Assembly: GCA_034440575.1 (NCBI GenBank)
Contig: JAOTOL010001277.1
Span: 1-64,000 of the forward strand
Direction of reading: 5' to 3'
Origin: Imbricaverruca yamaguchii
Lineage: Eukaryota; Arthropoda; Thecostraca; Neoverrucidae
Length of the DNA stretch: 64,000 nt
Every line of letters begins with the position of its first letter. The first letter of the stretch is position 1. The notes beneath the pieces were generated by a model. That model was given only the letters and a program-made list of their open reading frames with translations. It was not told where the DNA came from and made no database searches. Positions 46,359-59,667 of the stretch are shown here, piece after piece. Both the position numbers and the translations under genes were made by a program.

Positions 46359-46745
46359 GGACGAGTAGTCTAGGGATAAGTTGCCTGTTCTGTGTTGGAC
46401 TTTCGGTTTTCACTTTGGCATCACTAGATGGATTCGTGGTGTTCCGGTGTTCAATCTGACACCTCTAAAGTCCGGCGGCTACGCTCGTCTGACCGGCCGG
46501 CATGACCGGCCCACTGCCCAGTCACGCTCAGTCTCCAGTAGTCACTCGGCCAGAGCTGCAGCGTTTGTGTCGTGCTGTCTCAGCACGCGAATCGTACGCA
46601 CACTCCGAGCCAAAGAACACGTCCCACAATGGAAGGATTGTGTGTTCGAGTCTTACCCGTCGCTACTCTTCGCCCGCGACCAATCGGCGTGAGAGATTGG
46701 CGACGCCACATGACTCAATGGCCGACGTGTCGTAAAACCAATAAG
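46357..46745 (+). mobile_element. Family A SINE split by a ~235-bp insertion
   Basis: The head GGGGACGAGTAGTCTAGGGA and the B-box plus core (TGTTCGAGTC ... CGACCAATCGGCGTGAGAGA) are those of the copy at 52318, but about 235 bp of unrelated sequence (about 46390-46622) separates A-box from B-box. The SINE itself landed in the third unit of a 105-bp tandem repeat. Confidence 0.75.
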
Positions 46746-47847
46746 CACTACCACCACATGTCATGCACCATATTACCTATACTTGACAAAACCGACAACA
46801 TAGTTGATAAATTCCTTTAAGTAATGACGTCGAGCCCACTCACCTCCCGGCCAAGGAGCTCATCGTAGCCCTTTTATGCGACCCGGGACAAATGAACACA
46901 ACCTGCGGAATGTTCATCCCATGAAGTGTCGCTAACGCGCAGTGAACACCAGGCGTCGGTCGTATAATCGAGCCTGTCAAAGTCGGATCAGTCTTATACT
47001 CGGGACCGACTACTTCACCTCACCGCCCTACCTGACCTGGTTGGGAAGATTGCGTTACCTACTCATAAGAACAGGGTACGATGACCGACTATACCATCTG
47101 CGTGCTGCCTGTACAACGTCGACGATATTAACGCGAGACTAGTATCACGGCACGACTATATATATCTGACGAACAGCGAATATACTTCGGAAGTCACGGC
47201 TGCTCTTCTCCCCCTCCTTCACACCCCGAAACAGTGGCACGCTGTGACAATTAGCATGAATGGGAAGACAAATATTAGTATGGGATTACTCTTTTATCCT
47301 GACATTTGTATTAAGATTCAAAGTTTCTCAATGGGGTTGAAACGGTGCCAGAAGTGACCATGAAGGATGTCTACCAAGTTTCAGGCAAGTATCAGTAGTA
47401 TTACCGAATTATGACTTGAAATGTATAGCGGCTCACACCATGCCGACGCGGCATGGCTCTGACCCGCCCCACAGCCGCCACGGCAGGGCAGGTCGGCCTT
47501 AATACGTACTTGTAACTCAATTACTATGCGCTCTGGGACCGCACGCAACGGTGCTATTGATTCGTACGATTTTTTAAATCGGCCAAGCCATTCTTGAGAT
47601 AAGCTGGGGTATGCAATATCCTGCAACCAACCACCTCGATTAATGGTGTGCAACTCAGGAGCCCGGGCAATACCTGATTGTGCAAAGTATGATCTGGCAT
47701 TCAGAACTTTACTTGCTTTTGCTTTTCGATTTCCTGACTACATTTCGTACCAGCACTGCACAAAAATGGCGGTCTCGGCAGCGAACGCAGGATGGGCAGC
47801 TCCAAACCTGAATTGACGATCTCACCTGGTTGTCGAGCTGCTCAGTG

Positions 47848-48345
47848 GTCGTTACTTGTCATGGCTCGGCCAGAGCCTTGACAAGTAACGACTACGACAA
47901 GGAACGACGCAGTACACCCGCGGCCCCGACTACTTGTCACGGCTCGGCCAGAGCGTGACGCAGCACACCCATGGCCCCGACTACTTGTCAGGGCTCGGCC
48001 AGAGCGTAACGCAGTACACCCGCGGCCCCGACTACTTGTCACGGCTCGGCCAGAGCGTGACGCAGTACACCCGCGGCCCCGACTACTTGTCACGGCTCGG
48101 CCAGAGCGTGACGCAGCACACCCGCGGCCCCGACTACTTGTCAGGGCTCGGCCAGAGCATGACGGAGCTACCCAGCTGGCCCCGACTACTTGTCAGGGGT
48201 CGGCCAGAGCGTGACGCAGCACCACCCGCGGCCCCGACTACTTGTCAGGAGCTCGGCCAGAAGCATGACGGTCATACCTGCGGCCCCGACTACTTGTCAC
48301 GGCTCGGCCAGAGCGTGACGCAGCACACCCGCGGCCCAGACTACT
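47848..48345 (+). repeat. 51-bp minisatellite led by a hairpin
   Basis: Eight or nine units of 51 bp (GACTACTTGTCACGGCTCGG...). Being a multiple of three, it keeps a frame with 17-residue repeats PDYLSRLGQSVTQHTRG. The array starts with an inverted repeat, GTCGTTACTTGTCA / TGACAAGTAACGAC (47848-47861, 47879-47892). Confidence 0.9.
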
Positions 48346-48470
48346 TGGACCTGGTGCTGCCGAATAGACTGGCTATCCAGGCTGAGGTTAGGTGTGGTGT
48401 GTTTCATTCTGACCACAGAGCGATTGTATGTGTTATTCGAGAAAAAGCTTCCTGTCATACTTTTGGCGAC
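48340..48470 (+). pseudogene. Possible LINE endonuclease C-terminal fragment
   Basis: The 51-bp repeat frame runs into DYLDLVLPNRLAI...GVFHSDHRAIVCVIR. The LDLVL...SDHRAIV pattern is that of the last conserved blocks of apurinic-type endonucleases of non-LTR elements (catalytic SDH). Short, isolated and not followed by RT. Confidence 0.4.
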
Positions 48471-50392
48471 AATAAACTGGCCTAAATTATGAGCACACTG
48501 ATTGGGGGGGGCTTGCGAAAAGCTATCCGATATACACCTTGGTTCCAGGAAGTAGTAGGTTTAAAGAGTAAAAGAGAGGATAAGGCTGAAATGCGGTTGG
48601 TTATTGGCCGGAATCTTTGTTTATCGATCCCAGTTTGTGGTGGTTGTTTGTGTTGTGCTGTGCCAAACTATGTCCTGGCTCAGTCTAGCCCCAACAAGGC
48701 CGAACTGCGGGGTTCTCGGTATCGTTGGTGTGCACGTGCCTCCAATCCGAACGAAACAAAAGCTCGACATAGCTGAAACAATAGAGAACAAATAATGTAA
48801 TTTCGGACTAGTTTTACCTGCCATACTCGGTTTTTCACTGGCAGGACGGCGGCCCAGCACAATCACCCGTACCACAGTGACGTTTCGGCTTGCGCCAATC
48901 TCGTCTCATTCTAATAACAAAGATGTGAGGGATTAGGTTTTCGTTGTTTCGATTCTGTCGAAATGACGCTTCGAGGAAATATTGGAATATACCACGATTT
49001 TCTATCCGGGAAATACTGGCGTTCACCAAAATACCATTCGAAACCTCGTCTGTGCCTACTGCGCCTAGTGGAACTCGAAATTGCCGACGTCTTACTGATA
49101 TCGGCCCGAGGTCCTGTTCCGCCGATTCCATCGGAGCCCGGAGACGTCATTTGGCTCTCGACAGTTTTCGTATTTGTTATTTTGAAATGAGCATTCTTTG
49201 TTGAATGCTAAATAGACCGCTGCGACCTTGTGGCAGAAGACCTTTTTGGGAGCCATGTAATGCTTTAAAATGCAAAGACCTTGGGTTCTTGGTTGAATTC
49301 CACCTCTTCGCAAAACTACGTAACCCATCAGAGAAAAGCATCTGAATAGTAGTTTTATCTTGCAACTGCAGTAACTGTGCATGTCGGAGTTTCGTTTCCG
49401 GGCCATTTATGGTCATTGACGTCATTTAATAGTTCGAAATCTATCTTTTCTTTGCCCCCTTGGATACGTGCCGTTGGCAGGACAATATCCGTACTGAGTG
49501 GTTGGGCGGTGTTTGTTGGTTTTGTTGTGTTGTTTTATGTCGTGTTCTTTAGGTGTGGCGTTGTTTGGTTTGCTTTGTTTTTTGTGTGTGTTGGTTTTGT
49601 TGGATCAAGTGCCGGCAGATATTGCTGCCAATACATTGAATGGCCCACTCCTTGCCGCAATTTGAGATCATATACTGACATTATGACGAAATTCGCAATC
49701 TTAGGCGTCGTGTCAAGGATGTAAATATAATTTAAATTCTAGATAGCATCCAAATCCTAAAGAATGCAGTCATTAAAATTGGATTTGGATCCAATTTCAT
49801 GGCACGGTATGAACTGAACGCAGAATCCCAGTTCCGTCACATTCGTGCTTCATTACACATTATCCAAGGAAGGTTTTAAAAAAAAACTACTAGTTACATC
49901 TGGCACGTAGCTGATCGGATTTGGACACCCTACACCGGCAGTAATTCGGCAGTAATTCTTAGCCGTCAACACTCAACATGGCTCGACTGAACGTTGGGCT
50001 TGGCGCTGAATGAAACATAAACCACGCATCAGGCATTAAAAGGATACGCATGCCTCACACCGGGGCCTCCTTTCAAGGAAAACTTACAATCTTCAAGCAG
50101 CTTTGTAATGCGAAATTGTATCAGTACCTGTCTGAAAGTCCGATCGATAATATTAACACGAATCCAAAACGTTCATAACCATTTTTAACTGCGTCGGTAG
50201 TCAGGGTATAGGAATTTCTATGCCCTTTTTCTTATGATTGGTAATAGCAAAGCTAATCATGATCCTGCTAAAGCTGACCTTTTTAAATAAAGCCTGGCAC
50301 CAGAAACCTTGTAAACCATATGCAAGTTCAAAATGTACTACCATAATATGGGCAACACCATTGCCGGACGGCACTCAATATTCATTATTGGT

Positions 50393-50431
50393 ACTTCAGG
50401 CTGTACATGTGAAACATGTACAGCCTGAAGT
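50393..50431. other. Perfect 18-bp hairpin
   Basis: ACTTCAGGCTGTACATGT, loop GAA, then its exact reverse complement. It lies in IFT139 intron 8. Perfect arms with a 3-nt loop suggest a fold-back artefact or a young palindrome; too short for a miRNA precursor. Confidence 0.85.
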
Positions 50432-51493
50432 TTGACGTTGGTCGAAGCATGCTTACGAGCGTAAATCGCCATAAGGTATGTGGTCCGGACTTTAGCGTGT
50501 GTGAGTCATGGGCGCGCGGTAAGGGTGAGGAACGGGATGGGGAGTGGAGCAATCAAGTGAGAGACATGTGGCGTTTGACATCTACCGTAGCATTTCCTTG
50601 GGCTATGCTGGTATCCGACATCAGCATATCCGGTCTCGTTTGATCTGGCGAATCACATTGCGCCGTAAATTAGTCTTTGTATTTGTCGTACGTTCTGTCT
50701 ACGTTGTATGTTCCAGTGACCGCATTATTCTGGCCATACACTCATCGTGTATCACATGCCTTCTCACGACGATATTTTGTCGGAAAGTTTGGAAGACTTG
50801 AATTCATAACTGTGCAAGCTTATTGAAACTTATTCCAAGTTTTCGTATTTATAAATTCCAGTTAAAGTCAGCATGTCATCTATAGGACGCGTGCTATGAC
50901 ACATAGATGACTACACATTAATAGGTCGTTTTATGCATGGGATACTCTCCGCCAGGTCGTTGACACCGTTTGATCTACAATTTACGATTGATTACACAAT
51001 TTACCGTACAATCGTTACACAATGCAATACACAATTTACAGATTTATTCACAAATCACCCTGCTCGGTTATTTGCCAGTGTACGTACACACTTGCCTGGA
51101 ACATGTGTATTGGTAGGATTATCTTGCAGTGGTGCTTCTGGTGTCGCTGTTCTCGCTCTAATATGTACTGTTTGTTGTTTCCCACTGTTGCTGCTGGAAT
51201 TTTACCAAAATCTACAGACGAGTGGCGAGCTGGTGATGTTACCAATGACGTCGGGAATGCACTCTTAGTTGGTAATTGACTTGGGAAGGCAGATGCTTTG
51301 TAACTCCGTTCACTATCTAGCACTCATACTCTCTTAATAATGTGCAGGTACTGATGTCTTCGATGTGAACAACAAATCAGCAATTTGTGTAACCATTGTC
51401 ACAACGGGGCCATGTCCATTTTATTTGTAAACATGTATCTGGCTGCAAAAAATAAAATACCGTTACCAACTGACACAGTCCACTGCCCGCTAG

Positions 51494-51630
51494 GTCTACT
51501 GAACGATGCCATCGAGACCCACTTCCGCAGCTTCCGTACGCTGTCGCTGAGTGTGCCGTATCTGATCGCGCTTAACCCGGACTTCCTGGTGTTGCTGGTG
51601 AAGGACTGCCTGCACTACGCGCCCACGCAG
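51494..51630 (+). CDS. TTC21B: IFT139/TTC21-like, coding exon 9 (last recognised)
   Basis: The frame GLLNDAIETHFRSFRTLSL...YLIALNPDFLVLLVKDCLHY matches LLNDVLDTHFSQLEGLPL...FEKLNPDFLLEIVMEYLSF. The acceptor CCCGCTAG and the phase-1 join regenerate Gly from exon 8. The donor is CAG|GTCTGG, phase 0. The nine exons total 467 codons, about a third of the usual length of roughly 1300 residues. No later exon was recognised up to 64000. Confidence 0.9.
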
Positions 51631-51894
51631 GTCTGGTGCAGCTCTTCGGCCTCCGACGCATGCTAGATTTGGTGACGCAACCTCCCATAGAGATAATAGC
51701 AGGTTGTCTGGCTGCTGATGCAACCAATCACGTACTTGATGTGATTGGTTGGCCTCCCCAAGTGCGTTCAGAGGTCAGTATTTTGTCTTTCGTATAACGC
51801 GATCATGCAATGTCACCGCGTGTTGTGGTGGCTACTGTCGCCCCTTGACACTGCTGCCTTACTATGTGGCTCGACTAACGTCGCCAGGCCGCTG

Positions 51895-52010
51895 CATTAC
51901 CTATGCAGTTTATGCGCCACTAAACCCAATATGCGCCACTAAACTAAATAAATGGGCGCTGTATGACCGAAGCAGTCGATGCGCCCCTAAGCCCAAATAA
52001 CCAACCAAAC
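51895..52010 (+). mobile_element. Short SINE-tail copies
   Basis: Contains ATGCGCCACTAAAC twice, then GGGCGCTGTATGACC and GTCGATGCGCCCCTAAGCCC followed by AAATAACCAACCAAACC. This is the same tail family as at 35372 and 60540. Confidence 0.55.
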
Positions 52011-52317
52011 CCTCAGTAACAACAACGACGAAGTACAAATGGCTACATCTGGGTAGAAGGGTAATCTGTCTCGCCGATGTAGTTTCTAATGTGAATATGT
52101 TAACGAATGTTGAGTTGAAAGAGTTGGATGACGATTGTGATTTTTATGAAGAAGGATGGTTTTCTTCATTTAAGGATGTTATTTGTATGAAGGATTCTTT
52201 TTTCGAGGTCTAAGAAAAAGTTTTTTTATGTGACTAATAAGGTGGAGTCTAAAAAAACGTAGACTATTTTTTATTTTTGAAAGTCTTACCCCTTAATCTG
52301 TTCTTTAGTTAGTTTTT

Positions 52318-52467
52318 GGTCTTACGACACATCGACCGTTGAGTTATGTAGCTTCGCCAATCTCTCACGCCGATTTGCCGCGGGCGAAGAGTAGCGACAG
52401 ATGAGACTCGAACTCACAATCCTTCGATTGTGAGACGGACAACTTACTCCTAGACTACTCGTCCCGT
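52318..52467 (-). mobile_element. tRNA-derived SINE, family A
   Basis: The reverse complement begins GGGACGAGTAGTCTAGGAGT and has B-box GAGTTCGAGTCTC and the family core AATCGGCGTGAGAGATTGGC. Intact where the copy at 46357 is split. Confidence 0.85.
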
Positions 52468-52939
52468 AATCTGTTCCTTATAATATAGAATTACTATATA
52501 AAAAGTGTGAGCACTAAATTCATATGTTTAGGGGGTAGGTCAAGGGCCTCAAAGATTATGAAAACTTAAAAAAATCAATGAATTACGAGTATATCAGACT
52601 ATCTCTTACTTTGTTTTAAACAACACTCTTGAACACGATGTTTATTTTTGAACACATTAAGAGTGAATTCTTTGTTCAGTTTCTGACGTAGTTCATACTA
52701 CCAGTCTGACAATGTCCAGCAAACCCCATTTTTTTCCATGGCATCCCGGACAGTGTCTGTTTTCTGCTATCAGGGTATATTCTGCGATGATTCTCGACAA
52801 CTTGCAGCAGGAATTACAGTTGCGTTTCATCACGGGTTATCATCCCACTACACTCCTGAATGAGTGCCACTCCACGTTCAGCGTGGTCATTTACAACTTG
52901 TAGGGAGTTGACACGTACTGGTAGACATGTATTGCGAAC

Positions 52940-53272
<333 letters not shown>

Positions 53273-54790
53273 AATTTCCTTATTTAATTGGCCACAGATA
53301 AATATACTTTGACATCAAAGTGTTTAACATTAATACTTCTTATTGTAGTTATTGTCATTGTTTTTTGGTAAATTACTTCTGTAGCCCTCATTTTTTTACT
53401 CACTGGCAGCTGACAAGTTGACAAGTGGAACGCTAAGCATGAATAATTATGCTGTGTTTTTACTCCCTACTTTGCGTCATGGCATTCTATTCACAAAGAT
53501 ACATACGTTATATCATTTGTTCTTAACTTACATTTGAGTCTTATGACTCAAATGACTCGTTGTGATTTGAACGATTGACACATGGTTCGACTAATTTTTT
53601 AAAAGAAAGATGTGATTCAACTCACGACTCAAGATATATTTTGGGGAAAAGAATCGATTCAACTCGCGACTCATCTTAAAACGATTGATTCATGAGTCGA
53701 TTCTCGATTCAACTTGAGTCGAACACAAGTCTGATCACTGCCGTCATCTGCGTCTTATTGCAGACAACTACACATCGTTGGGCTTACATCGTTTTAACTC
53801 ATTGAATAGAGCAGAACAAACACCTTGACCGGAATTCCAGTGGTCCTTTACTGTCGTGTATTGTGCGCACGTGCCCGTTGCCTAGGTATAGCATATCGCC
53901 AATATAAGCGTCAGACGTCGGTTCGGTAAATGCGTGATCCAGGTAGTTCCTATGTCCAGTGGTAAGGTTTTTGGGGAGAGGATCCAACTAAAAAGTTGTG
54001 GGGAAGAACATGCTACAGCACCCCCTGCAAGAGATAAAGTTCGGCAGCACGAAAATGGAGAAGTTGGAGTGGAATATCAATAATTTAATTTATAAGCCAA
54101 CTAGCGTATCCGGACCAAGGAAAGCATAGCAGTACAGATACTCAGAGTAAGGGCAGGTTCTAGTTGATGATTTTATATGTAAACAGGTGATGTAGTAAGC
54201 CTACATCATATCTCTAATTTAGAGTACGTAACAATTCTGCAAATCGAGATAGTTCATTTCGGACCATGACAATCTTTTATATTTCATGGTCAAATCAAAA
54301 GGGATGTACGCTGAGAAGTGGTGAGATAAGAGTGGCATGCATTGCATGGTATATTCAATCTTGATGTGTGGAAAGGATTTGGGATTTCCGGCTCCTTTTT
54401 TTTTGGGGGGGGGGCATAGTACACGAATGATGAAAACCGACCAACTACACATGCTATAGCTTCGATAACAAGCCATCCACTCCATTCACTTTTCTCATTT
54501 GCGTATGAGTGTAGGAGATTACATACATCAAGAATCGGCATGCCACTCGCATTACTAGTTTTTCATCGTGGGCTACATCGGAGCACAGGTGCAAGGTGTA
54601 GCGTCTGCGAAGCACCACGCAGCCACCGAGGACCAATCTCCTCGGCCGTCACTCGGCGTGACTGTGAATGGGTAGATGGGTACACAATTCGTTCCTCACC
54701 CAGCGAACCGCACCGCTGTCGGTGGTTCGTTCGCTCATGACTCCTCCGATGTCTGTCGGCATACCGTCGAGGGAATTACTTGTAACCTCA
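53273..54790. other. Intergenic DNA with TGACTCA-like repeats
   Basis: 53535-53730 repeats GACTCAAATGACTCG, GATTCAACTCACGACTC and GATTCAACTCGCGACTC with small palindromes. No gene is seen to 54790. Confidence 0.4.
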
Positions 54791-54791
54791 A

Positions 54792-55597
54792 CTACCAGAT
54801 TCTCGGGGATCTTTCTGTGATGGTGGCGGTAGCGTTGTTTGGCACTGTGACAGCCATTTCTTCTGTGACCCACGGTACTATGCCTGTCAGCGTCGACAGG
54901 GATGTCTCTGCTGCCTCGACGATTGAGCCTTGCGGGGTCCCGTCTGTCAGCTCCTTCGGGGTCCCGTCGGTCACCTCTTGCAGGGTTTCGTCAGTGAGAT
55001 CCTGTAGTGTCTCGTCGGCCAGCTCCTTCGGGGTCCCGTCTGTCAGCTTCTGGGGTGTTTCGTCACTCAATTCCTGTAGTGTTTCGATGGTCAGCTCCTG
55101 CGAGGTTCCGTCTGTCAGCTCCTTCGGGGTTCCGTCTGTCAGCTTCTGGGGTGTTTCGTCACTCAGTTCCTGTAGTGTTTCGTCGGTCAGCTCCTGCGGG
55201 ATCCCGTCAGTCAACTCTTGAGCAGTTGCGTCAGCGAGTTCCTGCAATGTTTCGTCGGTCATATTCTGTGAAGCCCCGTCGGCCAACTCCTGCTGTGTTT
55301 TGTCATTCGTCTGCGGGACCACATCAGATTCCTCTGGCTCGAGCCAGCTGAGCGTCGGCAGAGACGCGCTCCCCCAGAGCCCTGGCGCGGTAGCCATCTC
55401 TGCGAGCTGCGGCCGGCCGGCGCCGTTCCGGCTGAGGTTGGTGGGCGGCTTCAGCAGTGCGCCAGCCGGCAGCGGCGGCACGTGTGACTCGTCGGCCGAT
55501 ACCTGAGCCACGTACCGCCGGTCGTCCACCCCGGCCGGCTCCAACCAGTCCGAGTTAGTCGGGAAAGACGAATCCCAGCCGGATTGTTGCTGGTACG
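54792..55597 (-). CDS. Unrecognised low-complexity protein, last exon
   Basis: The acceptor TTGGTTTCCAG at 55598 accepts phase 1 from the large exon upstream. The frame reads YQQQSGWDSSFPTNSDWLEP, later PTLSWLEPEESDVV, so a PT-S-WLEP motif occurs twice. It then enters some ten tandem 12-residue acidic repeats of the type DETLQELTDGTP before ending at the stop at 54792. The repeats predict short acidic helices with a Leu every few residues. The join gives about 890 residues from ATG 58441. Function unknown. Confidence 0.65.
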
Positions 55598-55704
55598 CTG
55601 GAAACCAAGCCCGTTGTCAGGGACGGCTGGCTAGGTGATGATGATCAATGCCGGTATTCAATGTAATATTAGAGTCAGGTTGTGTCGATTGGATGTTCAC
55701 CTCA

Positions 55705-55968
<264 letters not shown>

Positions 55969-56583
55969 CATCAGCTTCGTCAGTTTGAGAGCACGTCACA
56001 ACGCAATTACGTCAAAATAAATACTCGGATCTTCAAAGATCACCAGACAGAACTTGCAAACCTCCTCCCTCCTCTGGACGCAAATTGCACACTCGATGGT
56101 GCATACAGGCCGTACATCCACCCAAGTTGTACAGTTGTGCATGAAACCGGGAAGGAGATCGAAGAAGGGTCCGAATCCAGGAATGGACATTGTGCAGCTT
56201 TCTGGAGCCTGTTCTACACCTCACAGATATGATGATTCTTTTCTGCACATCTCAGGACCACCTACCCCATTTGCTCACAAGGACTGGAGGCCGCTTCTCT
56301 TAACACTGATTGGACGCCCCGTGATTGATTACAGATTGCGGGAGGCCCCTACAGTCCATAATGGGAGGCCCTGATGAAGATTTCAGAGGACTTTCGCGGC
56401 TCATAACAATTTTCGTGTCATCACTATGAGAAGTCATATTTGGAATCTTCGTAGTTTTCAACTTTCGAGAGGAAGAAAATCTTTCGACAAGAATGGTCTG
56501 CTTCTTTTCTGATCTGGTCATCCTCGGGTTTAGCCGTGTCGCCGCCTATGCTTGGTATTCCACATTTGCTAAGACGTACTTAC

Positions 56584-58441
56584 GCTCAGTCCAGAATTTG
56601 TTTCCGTTATAGACGAGGTTGAACCCTCCCGAAGATGCGCGCGAGTACGATGGACGGCCCACAGATCCGGCCGCGGTGGCGACTGCCATCGGCGGCCAGC
56701 CATTGCGCCCGCCTGCCTGCGCCATGGCTCCGGAGCTGCCGCCTCGTCCAGTTACCACCAACGTGTCGCCGTTCTGCGCCATGCTGACCGCCGGCCACGG
56801 CCAATCTCCGTCAGACCCCAGAAGGTCGGCACCGCCAAGCGCCGTCGTCAGCTCGCTGGTTGCCATGGCGACCGCCGGCCGTGGCCAGCGCGGCCTGAGC
56901 GGGAATATCTGGACGCCGCCGCCGACGCCTGGCAGGGGTGCCACAGCCGGCCGGTACCAGTAAGAGTACAGCGGCCGCCAACCGACTCCGCGATAGCTGC
57001 CTCCACCGCCACTACCGCCGCCGCTCCAGCTCGAGGAAAACGGGAACACGCCGTTACTGGGCACGGGCGCCGGTTGGCCCCGAGTGTAGGTGGCCAGCGC
57101 TGGCCACGGCCACGCGCCAGCCGGCTGTCGGCCAGGCCCCCTCCACGGTGCTGGGTGGGCTGTTCGAGTGTATGTTGTCGCGTCCGGTGGTGGCTTGGCG
57201 AGCGGCCATCGAGGGCTGGCGGCAGAGCGGCGCCCCCAGGACGCTGGGCCCATCTGGTGATAGGCCTGGCGCCACTGTGCGGTGTAGGGTGACTGGAACG
57301 CGGCGGACGCCGGCTCGGATGGCCCACTCGGTCCGTACCGTGCCCAGTCGTAGCTAGGCCAGAGCCGGCGCCAGTCCACCATGGGTTCGAGCTCCCGGCT
57401 GGCTGTTTTATCGACCGCAGCAACTTGCCGGCCAGGGAACGGCACGAACTCCTCGTTTCCGGCTACCGACTCCAGCACCACGTCGCCGAGGCCAGGTGGT
57501 GTGTGTTGGTCGGGGTGTGGGGATTCGGCTTCGAACACTACCTGCTCTGTTGGCTCTGATATGGTGTCTGTGTGTGCCTCATGCTGCGACGGAGTCGGGG
57601 TTGGCGCCGTGGTGGTCCGTCTAAACCCAGCCGCCGCCTCTTCTGCTGGTGTAGACGCAGACGGGGACGTGGTCACTTCAAGTGTGTGCTCAATCTCTTC
57701 CGGAATAGCCCGGTTTTCCATCGGTTTATCTCTGTCTTGCACCGGTGTCGACACTTCGTGGTCTTTAAGCTCATCAGTCGAATCAGAATGCTCACTTACA
57801 TCCCTGCCCGGCATCACCGTATGCTGTTGTCCTCCGCTGAGAGGTAGTCGCTCAGCCGGGGCGAACAATCTTGGCATCTCTCCGTTTGCTGCAGCGGCAT
57901 CTAGCTTGTGAGTGGTCCAGAACACTGATATTTTGTCATCCTCAGCTGCCGGTGTGCTCTGTGACGGGTCTGGGTGCAGCTCGATCCGTCCCTCCCCGGG
58001 AAGCCCATCCGGATACAGCACGATCCCGCTGGTCTGCAATGCGTCCAGCCCGTCCGAGTACAGTACAGCACCGTTTTCTGACGCTGTTAGCTCGGGGTAC
58101 AGCACAACCCCGCTGGTTTTCGGCAGCAGTGGTATGGCGGAATACAGAACCACATCGCTGGCTTCTGGCATGACAATCTTATCGTAAGACATGATCTTGT
58201 CGGTCTTCGAGGAGATAGGCTGCTCTGGGTGCAAACTTTTGGCGTGCGGCGGTTCAGGCGGGTCCGAGTACAGTCCGAACACGTCCGTGTCAGCCATTAG
58301 CTGACGATGAGCGTCAACCAGTATGCCACTGATCTGACGCATAGTGCTGTCCAGGCCGACCTCGACGTACTGTGGGACCGGTTCGCTGTCGTCGCTATAC
58401 GACTGACCTGTAGAGACAGAGGCATCGTTATCTGTAGTCAT
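56584..58441 (-). CDS. Unrecognised low-complexity protein, large exon
   Basis: A GC-rich open frame of about 620 codons. The start is taken at the second ATG (58441); the frame is open from 58486. The first 190 residues hold four or five spaced VVLYP/VLYS/IVLYP motifs. The middle is Pro/Ser/Thr/Glu-rich, and the last 200 residues are rich in Trp, Tyr, Pro, Gly and Arg (YDWARYGPSGP, SYWYRP) with a Gly/Ser tract. It ends in NGNKFWTE at a strong donor, GAGC|GTAAGTAC, phase 1. No domain is recognised. The composition suggests a disordered structural or extracellular protein, or an RNA-granule-type protein; that is inference. The two antisense frames are shadows. Confidence 0.65.
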
Positions 58442-59097
58442 TGCATATCGACTCAGCCGATGGTGGTTGAATTGAACACCCCACACAGTCAGATTTTGCC
58501 TATGCTTTGCCTCGGAGTTTTTTTTTTGGTTCCGAGCACAGTTTAAAAACTTTTAAGCCTATCTAACGATCGGCTCGTCGTGCGTGGTGACATCTGAGTA
58601 TATCGAGATCTTGGCTTGTTGGAGGATTGATGGCTGGAGCTACGCACCGTTTTTCTTCTTATATTTTCACTTTTCGGAGGTAGCTTCCAGTGGGGCTTTA
58701 CCTCCACGATGCTTGTGTCGTCTCATAGTAGCAAATGGCTGTCATCTGACGAGACGTGATCGGCAACGTCAGATCGTGCAACGTCGCCCCGAATGGTCAC
58801 TATGTCACTCACTTTGTTGCTTCACCTCGTTTGGCAATGGACATTAGGTTTCTTTGTATGGTATCCCGCAACTGCGTGGTATACTGCAATATGCTTGACG
58901 ACTGCCAGTTCCATAAACTCAGATGCTTTAGTTTGGTGCCAGCTCGCCAAAATATGCCAAAATCTAGCCAAGATTTGTACGATGTACTTCGTTTTTTTCT
59001 TCTATAGTTCATACCATCAGGTTTTCATAACAGTTTTCTTCTTGCGCAGCTGTAATAATTACACTTTTCCACTTTGTATACAAGTCAGTAGTTCTGG

Positions 59098-59136
59098 GAG
59101 AGAGGAAGAGAGAGAGAGGGAGAAAGAGAGGGAGGA

Positions 59137-59203
<67 letters not shown>

Positions 59204-59205
59204 GG
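59098..59205. repeat. (GA)n microsatellite
   Basis: Purine-only AG/GA tract of about 105 bp with early GAGGAAGA variants. Confidence 0.97.
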
Positions 59206-59667
59206 GAGATCCTAATATGGAAAAAAAACGCTCAATGGAGACGAATAAGAACGTAAAAGGTAAAAGAGAGAAGAAGCAAAGAAGTCAATTTAGAAGCGGA
59301 ACACAGCTGGACGCTTCCTGATGTGAACAAATATCAAGCACGCTGGGTACTGCCTAGGATCTGTTGTGCGGCATTCGCTGGTTAGGGAAGGGGATAATCC
59401 ACGTATTATCATAGCCAAGTCAGTGGGGTCTGAGAGCTGAGGGGAGCCATACAAAGATGGACTCATGGGAGCTGAAGAGGGACGTAAAAAAATAATTGGT
59501 TTTTGGAGACGAGTGGATATGGAATGAATTTTGAAGAGCCCCTGCGAACTAGGCCCTGATTGGTTTGACCCTTGGGTGTGATCCAAAATTATCAAAGAAG
59601 AGGTCCTTGAGGGCACCCCGCGGGCGCCTACACGGCCATTTTTCTCCAGGCCCCTTCAAGGATCTCT

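Larger units (their letters stand above)
40355..51493 (+). other. Large intron 8 of IFT139-like gene
   Basis: 11.1 kb between two exons that join in phase 1. It holds the 40.7-kb short repeat, the 46.1-kb triplication, a split SINE, the 51-bp array and a hairpin. No gene or recognisable element was found in 41000-46000 or 48500-50390; open frames there are short and uninformative. Confidence 0.7.

Noticed and set aside
56619..57911. Plus-strand frames of 114-176 residues
   Set aside because: Antisense shadows of the GC-rich minus-strand exon 58441-56584, which has proper splice sites.
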